From Gammaproteobacteria bacterium (GTDB taxonomy: Bacteria > Pseudomonadota > Gammaproteobacteria > UBA6429 > Thiohalophilaceae), in the NCBI GenBank assembly GCA_024639445.1, contig JAHEIJ010000037.1:1-13337 (forward strand): a DNA stretch of 13,337 nt, given 5' to 3'. The position numbers were made by a program, and so were the translations under genes. The notes beneath the pieces are model-generated. The model did no database searches and had not been told where the DNA came from. It saw nothing but the letters and a program-made list of their open reading frames with translations. Within the stretch, counting starts at the first letter, position 1. Each line of letters starts with the position of its first letter. Shown here piece after piece: positions 6,416 through 13,337 of this stretch.

Positions 6416-6432
6416 CGCACCATATTGGTGCA
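6416..6432 (+). promoter_or_regulatory. NtrC operator on the ntrBC promoter
   Basis: CGCACC-ATATT-GGTGCA matches the NtrC dyad in all but one base. It begins 3 bases after the -10 box and spans the expected start point, so bound NtrC should block sigma-70 transcription. This is the known autorepression arrangement of enteric glnLp. Confidence 0.85.
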
Positions 6433-6479
6433 TAAATGCCGATTTGTTGGTATTCTAATCGCCGCAACGCTGGCTGATA

Positions 6480-6502
6480 GCCATCCCGCCAGCAGGAATG
6501 GC
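6480..6502 (+). other. Imperfect hairpin in the long ntrB leader
   Basis: GCCATCCC pairs with GGAATGGC across a GCCAGCA loop with a single C-A mismatch. No T-run follows, so it is not a terminator. It lies in the roughly 210-base leader of ntrB (6419-6628), which otherwise shows no gene and no recognisable riboswitch. Confidence 0.3.
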
Positions 6503-6628
6503 CAATTCCAGTGCATTCATGTCCTTGGTATGTATTGTTTTTGTGAAAATTTATGTTGAGCGGGCGGAAATGCCTCGAAATATGTCATTACTAACAGGTA
6601 TTGGTTTAGTTCTTGCTAATAAGTCTTC

Positions 6629-7693
6629 ATGGTATCAATCATGGTGAGTCAGGTGGAATTGCAGCAACGGATTCTGGAGAGTCTGAATTCGGCGGTGCTG
6701 TTGTTCGATGAGTCTATGCGTTTGAAATATGTCAATCCGGCCGCCGAAAAGCTGTTCTCTGTCAGTGCTCGTCATCTGTTAAACCAACCTTATCAGGCTC
6801 TGATCCAGGAGTCCGCTGATTTACAATTTCAGTTAGAGGATGCCCTCCAGTCCGGCCGCCCCTTTACCCGGCATGAAGTCAGTCTGGATCTGGGCAATGA
6901 TAATCATGTGGTGGTGGACTTTACCGCCGAGCCCCTCATCGAACCGGGTTATGCAACGGAAATCCTGGTAGAACTCCACTCAGTCGATCGGCTGTTGCGC
7001 ATTTCACGCGATGAAAAGCAACATGCACAACAACAAGCCACGCAAAAGATTTTACGAGGACTGGCGCATGAAATAAAAAACCCCCTTGGTGGCTTGCGGG
7101 GTGCGGCCCAGTTGCTCGAGCGACAGTTAGACAGCGAAGATCTGAAGGAATATACCCAGGTTATTATCGATGAGGCGGATCGGCTGCAAACACTGGTGAA
7201 CCGGATTCTGGGTCCAAATAATCTGCCAAATAAACGCGATACGAATATTCACCATGTGCTGGAACATATCCGCAGTCTTTTGTTGGCCGAAGGTAAAAGC
7301 AACGTCAGCATCGTGCGTGATTATGATCCCAGTATCCCGGAGTTACAGGCCGATCCTGATCAACTAATACAGGCCTTTCTGAACATCACTCGCAATGCCT
7401 ATCAGGCATTAGATGAGGGAGGAACGATTACCTTACGTACCCGCATTGAATGTAAATATACGCTGGGTAAACAACGTTATGACCTCGTGGCGCGGATTGA
7501 AATTATTGATAACGGTCCAGGCATTCCCGAGGACATATTGGATAAGGTGTTTTTTCCCATGGTAACCGGACGCGCGGAAGGGACTGGGTTGGGACTTTCT
7601 ATTGCCCAGTCGTTGATCCAGCAACATGACGGATTGATTGAAGTTATATCCATGCCTGGGGGCACGGTATTTACAGTGTTATTACCGATTTGA
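6629..7693 (+). CDS. ntrB: Nitrogen regulation sensor histidine kinase/phosphatase NtrB (GlnL)
   Basis: Cytoplasmic soluble kinase that phosphorylates NtrC when nitrogen is short and, with PII (GlnB) bound, dephosphorylates it. Residues about 9-125 are a PAS domain (SAVLLFDESMRLKYVNPAAEKLF at 21-43 is its core, here cited by position). The DHp H-box is GLAHEIKNPLGGLRGAAQLL at 144-163 with phospho-acceptor H147; the HEIKNPLGG form is typical of NtrB. The ATPase domain shows the N box NITRNAYQAL (252-261), G1 DNGPGIP (294-300) and G2 GTGLGLS (318-324). No transmembrane segment is present, as expected for NtrB. Two nearby ATGs, 6629 and 6641, are possible; neither has a good Shine-Dalgarno and both keep the PAS domain intact. 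It ends 13 bases before ntrC, so the two form an operon from the promoter at 6384. Confidence 0.97.
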   Translation: MVSIMVSQVELQQRILESLNSAVLLFDESMRLKYVNPAAEKLFSVSARHLLNQPYQALIQESADLQFQLEDALQSGRPFTRHEVSLDLGNDNHVVVDFTAEPLIEPGYATEILVELHSVDRLLRISRDEKQHAQQQATQKILRGLAHEIKNPLGGLRGAAQLLERQLDSEDLKEYTQVIIDEADRLQTLVNRILGPNNLPNKRDTNIHHVLEHIRSLLLAEGKSNVSIVRDYDPSIPELQADPDQLIQAFLNITRNAYQALDEGGTITLRTRIECKYTLGKQRYDLVARIEIIDNGPGIPEDILDKVFFPMVTGRAEGTGLGLSIAQSLIQQHDGLIEVISMPGGTVFTVLLPI

Positions 7694-7706
7694 GGATAGG
7701 AAAACG

Positions 7707-9110
7707 ATGAGCAAGGATACAGTCTGGGTGGTCGATGATGATCGCTCCATTCGCTGGGTGTTGGAGAAAGCATTTAAGCAGGCGGATATGGAGGTTAAAA
7801 GCTATGAGCAAGCAGATAGTGTATTAAAGGCACTGAACAGTACACAGCCTGATGCCATTATCAGTGATATTCGTATGCCAGGCATGGATGGGCTTGAATT
7901 ACTAAGCCGTATTCATAGCCGTTTTCCGGATCTGCCCGTCATTATTATCACGGCACACACTGATCTGGACGCGGCTGTATCTGCCTATCAGGGCGGAGCG
8001 TTTGAGTATTTGCCCAAACCGTTTGATGTGGACGAGGCTGTTGAGTTAACGCGCCGTGCTGTGAAGCATCATCGTGAACTCGGAGCTGACAAACAAGCCG
8101 AGTTAAGCGAAGACATGGAAATAATTGGTGAGGCAGCCTCCATGCAGGAAGTGTTCCGCGCCATCGGTCGCCTGTCTCATTCTAATATCAGCGTATTAAT
8201 CAATGGCGAGTCCGGTACCGGGAAAGAATTGGTTGCCCATGCGCTACATCGCCATAGCCCACGAGCTGATAAGGCCTTCATTGCCCTGAATATGGCGGCT
8301 ATTCCACGTGACTTGCTTGAGTCAGAGTTGTTTGGCCATGAAAAAGGTGCATTTACCGGTGCACAGGCTACGCGCAAAGGGCGTTTTGAACAAGCGGATG
8401 AAGGGACACTGTTTCTTGATGAAATCGGCGACATGCCTGCCGAGTTACAAACTCGGCTGTTACGGGTACTTGCCGACGGTGAATTCTATCGTGTCGGTGG
8501 CCATAGCCCCGTCAAGGTGGATGTAAGAATAATAGCCGCAACACATCAAAACCTGGATAAGCGTGTAAAAGCTGGTGCTTTTCGTGAGGACCTGTTTCAT
8601 CGCCTGAATGTCATACGTATAAATTTACCGGCATTGCAGGAACGGCGGGAAGACATACCCTTGCTGGCGAAACATTTTTTGCACAAGGCCGCCGAAGAAC
8701 TCAATGTCGACTCAAAGACACTTGATGAGGAGAGCACCGAATATCTCAGTAAATTGGACTGGCCCGGTAATGTGCGCCAGTTACAAAATACCTGTCGGTG
8801 GCTAACCGTCATGTCACCCGGGCAAATGATCCATCTTGACGATTTGCCGTCAGAACTCCTGACAGCGGAACTTCGCAATAAGTCCAATAGTGATTGGCAA
8901 GAAGCATTACGATCCTGGGCAGAGCAGCAATTGATGCAAGGTGATACGGGTATACTGGATAAAGCTGTGCCATTATTTGAAAAAGTGATGATAGAAACGG
9001 CATTGCTAAAGGCTAGCGGTCGTCGACAGGATGCTGCCAAATTATTGGGCTGGGGAAGGAATACCCTCACCCGAAAGATCAAGGAGTTGGGTATGGATGA
9101 GGGGGTGTAA
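7707..9110 (+). CDS. ntrC: Nitrogen regulation response regulator NtrC (GlnG), sigma-54 activator
   Basis: DNA-binding activator of sigma-54 promoters under nitrogen limitation. The 467-residue product has the full NtrC plan. The receiver domain (1-120) holds acidic D10-D12, phospho-acceptor D54 (SDIRMPGMDG) and K104 (LPKPF). The AAA+ domain (about 138-375) has the Walker A GESGTGKE at 167-174, the sigma-54-contacting loop GAFTGA at 214-219 and Walker B LFLDEIGDM at 235-243, with WPGNVRQL later. The Fis-type helix-turn-helix ends the protein (AAKLLGWGRNTLTRKIKELG). ATG at 7707 follows AGGATAGG (7693-7700) and begins MSKDTVWVVDDD, the usual NtrC start, so the longer frame from 7638 is rejected. 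Sites for this protein are seen at 4122 and 6416. The gene ends 8 bases before the convergent ligase-like gene. Confidence 0.98.
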   Translation: MSKDTVWVVDDDRSIRWVLEKAFKQADMEVKSYEQADSVLKALNSTQPDAIISDIRMPGMDGLELLSRIHSRFPDLPVIIITAHTDLDAAVSAYQGGAFEYLPKPFDVDEAVELTRRAVKHHRELGADKQAELSEDMEIIGEAASMQEVFRAIGRLSHSNISVLINGESGTGKELVAHALHRHSPRADKAFIALNMAAIPRDLLESELFGHEKGAFTGAQATRKGRFEQADEGTLFLDEIGDMPAELQTRLLRVLADGEFYRVGGHSPVKVDVRIIAATHQNLDKRVKAGAFREDLFHRLNVIRINLPALQERREDIPLLAKHFLHKAAEELNVDSKTLDEESTEYLSKLDWPGNVRQLQNTCRWLTVMSPGQMIHLDDLPSELLTAELRNKSNSDWQEALRSWAEQQLMQGDTGILDKAVPLFEKVMIETALLKASGRRQDAAKLLGWGRNTLTRKIKELGMDEGV

Positions 9111-9130
9111 ATTAATTACTAAGGATTAAT
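9111..9130. other. Very short AT-rich convergent junction
   Basis: ATTAAT occurs at 9111-9116 and again at 9125-9130; being self-complementary, the two copies can pair around an 8-base loop. This weak AT-only stem is the only symmetry between ntrC and the ligase-like gene, whose stops are 8 bases apart. No GC-rich terminator is visible, so transcripts from the two sides probably overlap or rely on Rho. Confidence 0.25.
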
Positions 9131-11053
9131 GATGTTATTCTGATCGCCATGTGACTGCATGCCGGCATAGATCTGCTGGTATTTATTGAATACAGCAGAC
9201 AGGTTATGAGCTAGCTCAGTATTGCCCGTTCGTTCAGCGGCAGCATGATTTAATTCAATGAGCTCAAGGTAGGATGGTGTCACTTGGCGGTAACTCAATT
9301 CCAGACCTTCCCGTAAAAGTTGATTTGCAGCATCATGTATATCCAGTTTAATGAAATAGCGAGCTAAAGCAATGCGCGCCGGCAAGAAGCGTGGATTCCG
9401 GCTTAAAGCCGTTTGATACGCATCTATGATTTCAGTTTTGTCAGTCTCTGGATATTGTTCCACTATCAAACCACGAATATAGGGAGTATTTGGTCTTAGT
9501 GGATTAAGTTCTTCAGCACGGTCAAGCAAAATAATCGCTTCATCCAGTAGATTGTTCACAAGATCAGGTCGATCAGCAAGCACGAGCGCACTTTTCCTTA
9601 ATAAATTCGCATCAGCGTAGTAGGCACTATCTGAGCGGGGGTCAAGTATTTGTGCAAGACGATAAGCCAGGTGAGCGTCTTCGAGTTTGCCATCTAGTGT
9701 TAACCGATAAGCATGTTGCTGATAATGATAAGCAACACCTAGAGTCGCAAAATAACTGAAAAGCGTAAATGCCATGATGGCCACACAAAAATAGTATACA
9801 AAGGGTCGAAACACAACGGAAGGTTGCCACTGTTTAGTTGGCGCGCTCTGTAACAGATTAGCAAGATAATTAAAGTGCCCAAGAAACAATCCAACAAGAA
9901 GCATGATGGGCATGATATAAAGATTAAAGGTAAAGATGCTGTGGAAAGAGACACTAAAAAGGCCGGCAAACAAGGAAATGAAAATAATACGTTGTGGTGT
10001 GTTATCGTTTGCTGCGCGCAAGATCCTAACAAACCTGAATACTGTGGCAAGCAGGATTGCTGTTAGAAATAAAAAACCAGGTATACCGGTTTCAAGCGCT
10101 ATTTGTAAATAGTCATTATGGACATAGAAGCCGGCACTATGATCATCAATGTGCAATAGCGGTGGTATTGCAAGGAAGTAAGAACCCAGGCCGATACCTG
10201 TCCATGGCCGCTGCAGAAACAAATCCCAGGCCGGTTGCCAAATAACAAACCGTGAGTAGCCGGCACTTTCTGTATCCTGTAGCGTAATAATACGATCAAC
10301 AATATTGTCACCTGTTATTTGAGGAGAAAAATGTAAAGTCATGTTTGCTGTTAATAGCGCAATCACCATAATGATGGCGATTGATAAAATACGACGGTTT
10401 TTAAAATGAAACTTTACCAGGCCAGCAAACAAAACAAAACTGATAAGGCAGCCTAATAAGGCTCCACGGCTGTTAATTAGTCCTAATAAAAAAGTGAAAA
10501 TAAATAGCGCTATGAGTAATGCAATGAGTTGTTTTCTGTCCGTAGTTAACAATATGAATGCAAGGACAGGAAAAAGTAGCAGGTTGATAAGTGCCGCAAA
10601 TGAATTTTTGTTATAAAAAGTTGCGCGCGGCTGTTCATGTAATGCAAACACTTGATACAAAGCAAAAATACAAAGCAAAAATACCACAAAGGTAATCAGC
10701 TTAATGAGAAGTCCCCACAGCGTGTCTTTGTCCGAGGTAGAGCTATAAACAAGAAAGGCTAGTGGAAAAATTCCAACCCACCAGAAATTCACTATGCTTA
10801 GATAGCCAACCTGGCTAAAGAAAATAGAAACACCAAGCCAGAACCAGAACAAAGCAAGCATAATGGGAATAAGCAAATTTCCCATATTCCATCCATGGCG
10901 GTAAACGTAAACTGAGTTGATAACAAGCGAGCCGAAAAGCAAGCAAAGGGTTAGAGCAAAGAAGCGAAGATCCAGGCCATTGAAATACAGGGAAGCTACA
11001 AAGGCGCTTGTGATAAGTAGCGCATTGATATAAGTCAGGCGAAGTGATAACAC
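9119..11053 (-). CDS. O-antigen-ligase/Wzy-like membrane protein with C-terminal TPR-like region
   Basis: Polytopic inner-membrane protein of the O-antigen ligase / polymerase superfamily (Wzy_C), expected to act on lipid-linked glycans at the periplasmic face. From the GTG at 11053 it has 644 residues. About ten hydrophobic segments occupy 1-235, followed by the large loop: RFVIWQPAWDLFLQRPWTGIGLG at about 268-290 (quoted by position) and the HND motif at 312-314 (VHNDYLQIALETGIPG). More membrane segments follow (about 325-440). Residues 450-644 are soluble and helical with TPR-like repeats (AHLAYRLAQILDP, AEELNPLRPNTPY, AYQTALSRNPRF). This layout also occurs in protein O-oligosaccharyltransferases of the PglL type, so glycan polymerase, ligase or glycoprotein transferase are all open. 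The frame extends to a GTG at 11128 inside the upstream gene; GTG at 11053, 19 bases after that gene's stop, fits the first membrane helix better. Confidence 0.85.
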   Translation of the reverse strand: MLSLRLTYINALLITSAFVASLYFNGLDLRFFALTLCLLFGSLVINSVYVYRHGWNMGNLLIPIMLALFWFWLGVSIFFSQVGYLSIVNFWWVGIFPLAFLVYSSTSDKDTLWGLLIKLITFVVFLLCIFALYQVFALHEQPRATFYNKNSFAALINLLLFPVLAFILLTTDRKQLIALLIALFIFTFLLGLINSRGALLGCLISFVLFAGLVKFHFKNRRILSIAIIMVIALLTANMTLHFSPQITGDNIVDRIITLQDTESAGYSRFVIWQPAWDLFLQRPWTGIGLGSYFLAIPPLLHIDDHSAGFYVHNDYLQIALETGIPGFLFLTAILLATVFRFVRILRAANDNTPQRIIFISLFAGLFSVSFHSIFTFNLYIMPIMLLVGLFLGHFNYLANLLQSAPTKQWQPSVVFRPFVYYFCVAIMAFTLFSYFATLGVAYHYQQHAYRLTLDGKLEDAHLAYRLAQILDPRSDSAYYADANLLRKSALVLADRPDLVNNLLDEAIILLDRAEELNPLRPNTPYIRGLIVEQYPETDKTEIIDAYQTALSRNPRFLPARIALARYFIKLDIHDAANQLLREGLELSYRQVTPSYLELIELNHAAAERTGNTELAHNLSAVFNKYQQIYAGMQSHGDQNNIINP

Positions 11054-11072
11054 CTTGATATTGGTACCTTGG

Positions 11073-13337
11073 TTATTCTGTAGATTCAAGCATGAAGTCG
11101 GCACCGCTGACAAACAAATTATCGACACTGACTTCTATCTCTAATGGATCAAGTGTTTGTAATTGAAGTTCGTTAATTTGTTCTGGTGCCACACGTAACT
11201 GGAATTTACCAATAGGCACACTACTAAAGACAAAGAAACCGTCATAGGCAGTCTGTATCGTTTGTATAACACGACCGCCTTGATCAACTAATTGCAGAAC
11301 CACCCGTCCGGCGCCGGTGGTTCTACCCTCCCGCTTGAATAGCACGGTACCGTCAATCTCGCCGGTCATAAAGATCGGGAAATCAAGTTGTATTGGTTGG
11401 CCGGGCCGAGGCACAGTGCGTACGCCTTCAATTGTTGATATCCACAAGGGATCTTCCAGGGTGCTTTTTACAACTTCAATATTAGCTGGTTTATGAGCGG
11501 GTAAACCTGTGAGGAAAGCGACACCCTGGTCGTTGGTACGAATTTGTTGACGACCGCCATTAATATCGAAAGCTACGTTGGGTAAAGGTTCTTCACCTTC
11601 ATCAAGCAAACCATCCTGGTTGCTATCCAGGAAGACCTGGGCCGAAATACTGCCACGGCTGGCCAGGGTACGTGCATCGAACTCCCAGTCACTGGTGCGT
11701 GGATCCTGGCCCAGACTGATATTAAATGCGAGCCCAACTTCATATGAGTCATCAGTCGCATAACGGCCAAGCAATGTCAGGGCATAATTGCCGACAGGTT
11801 TACTGGCGGATAGAGTGTATTGTGTCGTATCCAGGTCCAGCGAGTGGTTCACGGTCATGCTCAACTGGTAAACGCCAAGTCGGCGTACGTCCATGGTCAG
11901 TGCTGCATTGGTTAATTCGTCACGCGGCTTCATTTCATAATTCAGCGTGCCACGAAGACCGTATCGATTGGTGTTAAAACTAAGAGCAAATACCCCGTTA
12001 AAAAGTTCGGAGGACCCAGTCGTTTCCTGCCAGGTGAGATCATTGGTAAAGCCGGCGTAGCGCCCTTGCATCGAAACCTGGTTGGTAAAGCGTTTAAAGT
12101 ATCCGCCATCATCATAGTTATCTCGTTCATAACCAAATGCCAGCGGGATGCGTGGCAGGAAGGTGGGCGGAATTGCGGTATCCAGTCGGGCCAGGGTGCG
12201 ACGTTCGATGGGTATCTGGGTCGGCAGAAAAACCTCACTGACGAAATCATTCAGATAAGTTTCTTCCAGTTTAAATATGGTGCTTTTATAGCGTGTCTGG
12301 AAGCTCCAATCAAAAGCACTCCCTCCTTCCGTATCGTCGACTGCACCAAGAGTAAAGAACAGCGCCTTCCAGTAAGTCAGTAAACCAGCCTGTAAATAGT
12401 TGTGTTGTTCCGATTGATCCGCGACAAACAAGGGAAAACTTGTCAGGCTCGCTGCGGCGGTGATGTTTTTGTTCAGGCCGACGGTGTATTGTGCCATGCC
12501 GCGGTAACCTTCAATTTCGTCTTCTGTGGCAACCACGCGATAATTGTGTTGCCCCGGTGGTGCTAAGGCATCACTCAGTTCAAAGCGAAACTCTTCCACC
12601 CGTCTTTGGCCCTGGGGGCCATAAAAGACCAGACGAAAATAATTGCTGCCGAACAATAAGGGGACGTCTTCGAACCGATACTGACCTTCAATTCCCTGTT
12701 GCTGAAAACGAATCAGGGTGTTGTTGCGATAGAGCTCAACTTGCCAGCCTGGTTGCAAGTCACCAATAAAGGTTTGGCTGTCAAATTGCTCCTGGCGGGC
12801 TAGTGGGAAATTGCTGAGTCTGAAGCCCGGTTGTTGCTTGCCGGGTTTGGTAAGAAGCTTTTGTGAGGGCTCAAGCACGGAACCGACGGCATATTCACGT
12901 GCCTTCATTACACCTAACAACCCCCCTTCCGGATCCTTGCGGCCGAGGGTAAAACGAAATGTTTCCGTGGCATCTTCTTCATAACCATCCAGATACATGG
13001 AAGCTTCGTGTTTAAGCAAGTCCGCGGTGGCGTAGGTGGTGTAGCGCCAGGGATAGAGCGTTTCACCATCAGGTTCTTTGCGGGCGCTGACGCGTATGGT
13101 TTGATCGATAAAGGGCACACTCCACATCTTGTAGGGTTCGTAATGGCGAGGATAGTCTTTCTCTTTACGTTCCAGGTAAGCTCTGGCTAGCGAGATACGA
13201 CGTTCCCGCTCCAGGCGCTGCTCAAAAGGCAGAGGCTCTTCGGTGATAATATGCAGGCGCGAAGCAAACAGGTCAACATCAAGCCGCAAGGGATACCAGC
13301 GCGCTAACAGCTGGGAATCAACATAGATATCATCCAG
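11073..13337 (-). CDS. Usher-like outer-membrane beta-barrel with C-terminal SdrD/CarboxypepD-like domains; N-terminus beyond window
   Basis: Large surface or outer-membrane protein; 754 residues are visible and the frame is still open at the window edge, so signal peptide and start are missing. Counting from the edge, residues 1-45 (DDIYVDSQLLARWYPLRLDV, then LPFEQRLERER) form a small N-terminal domain. Residues 190-250 look like the middle of a fimbrial usher: GDLQPGWQVELYRNNTLI, YRFEDVPLLFGSNYFRLVFYG, PQGQRR. Residues 265-545 alternate short aromatic strands, as in an outer-membrane beta-barrel. Residues 562-650 are a beta-sandwich with a calcium-loop pattern DSNQDGLLDEGE at 571-582, as in SdrD_B domains; 655-754 are a second carboxypeptidase-regulatory-like domain (GRVVLQLVDQGGR, AYDGFFVFSSVPIG). 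The ligase-like gene follows after 19 bases, probably in the same operon. No chaperone or pilin is visible here, so a classical usher role is unproven. Confidence 0.78.
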   Translation of the reverse strand: MDDIYVDSQLLARWYPLRLDVDLFASRLHIITEEPLPFEQRLERERRISLARAYLERKEKDYPRHYEPYKMWSVPFIDQTIRVSARKEPDGETLYPWRYTTYATADLLKHEASMYLDGYEEDATETFRFTLGRKDPEGGLLGVMKAREYAVGSVLEPSQKLLTKPGKQQPGFRLSNFPLARQEQFDSQTFIGDLQPGWQVELYRNNTLIRFQQQGIEGQYRFEDVPLLFGSNYFRLVFYGPQGQRRVEEFRFELSDALAPPGQHNYRVVATEDEIEGYRGMAQYTVGLNKNITAAASLTSFPLFVADQSEQHNYLQAGLLTYWKALFFTLGAVDDTEGGSAFDWSFQTRYKSTIFKLEETYLNDFVSEVFLPTQIPIERRTLARLDTAIPPTFLPRIPLAFGYERDNYDDGGYFKRFTNQVSMQGRYAGFTNDLTWQETTGSSELFNGVFALSFNTNRYGLRGTLNYEMKPRDELTNAALTMDVRRLGVYQLSMTVNHSLDLDTTQYTLSASKPVGNYALTLLGRYATDDSYEVGLAFNISLGQDPRTSDWEFDARTLASRGSISAQVFLDSNQDGLLDEGEEPLPNVAFDINGGRQQIRTNDQGVAFLTGLPAHKPANIEVVKSTLEDPLWISTIEGVRTVPRPGQPIQLDFPIFMTGEIDGTVLFKREGRTTGAGRVVLQLVDQGGRVIQTIQTAYDGFFVFSSVPIGKFQLRVAPEQINELQLQTLDPLEIEVSVDNLFVSGADFMLESTE

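Noticed and set aside
6500..6517. GG/GC pair resembling a sigma-54 promoter before ntrB
   Set aside because: The spacing between GG and GC is one base too long and the flanking bases match poorly.
7638..7706. Longer NtrC start
   Set aside because: It lies within the end of ntrB, and ATG 7707 has a strong ribosome site and the canonical receiver N-terminus.
8597..9082. Minus-strand frame of 161 codons
   Set aside because: Antisense to ntrC; serine/arginine-rich shadow without motifs.
12066..12383. Plus-strand frame of 105 codons
   Set aside because: Antisense to the usher-like gene, whose minus-strand frame is continuous across the region.

Overview
The window looks like chromosome of a free-living, non-enteric gammaproteobacterium of moderate GC content. 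The reasons are a separate glycyl-tRNA synthetase alpha chain (glyQ), a type I glutamine synthetase carrying the adenylylation tyrosine, the order glnA - DUF4124 gene - ntrB - ntrC, and classical NtrC and sigma-54 sites. The genus cannot be named from sequence reading alone. No RNA gene, insertion sequence, CRISPR array or long repeat was seen.

Layout. Bases 1-748 (minus) hold the 5' part of glyQ, which runs off the left edge. Bases 1000-1578 (plus) encode a conserved-looking all-helical protein of unknown function. Bases 1677-4121 (plus) are a compact three-gene run whose members overlap: a PP-loop ATPase of the tRNA-thiolation type with a CxxC and a GGCC motif, a TusA-like sulfur carrier, and a cation diffusion facilitator with an unusually long cytoplasmic tail. 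Bases 4122-9110 (plus) are the nitrogen-control block: an NtrC enhancer and a sigma-54 promoter, glnA, a strong terminator, a secreted DUF4124 protein, a sigma-70 promoter with an NtrC operator on its start point, then ntrB and ntrC. Bases 9119-13337 (minus) are a different kind of DNA: an O-antigen-ligase-like membrane protein with a C-terminal TPR-like region, preceded by a large usher-like outer-membrane protein that runs off the right edge.

How the parts work together. NtrB and NtrC sense nitrogen status; phosphorylated NtrC should bind the site at 4122 and activate glnA through sigma-54, and bind the site at 6416 to repress its own sigma-70 promoter. This is the enteric glnA-glnL-glnG logic with an extra envelope gene inserted. 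The PP-loop ATPase and TusA-like protein plausibly form a sulfur relay to a tRNA or another acceptor. The usher-like protein and the ligase-like protein, 19 bp apart, probably belong to a larger cell-surface operon that continues beyond the window; this pair is the least conventional part and the best candidate for an undescribed system.
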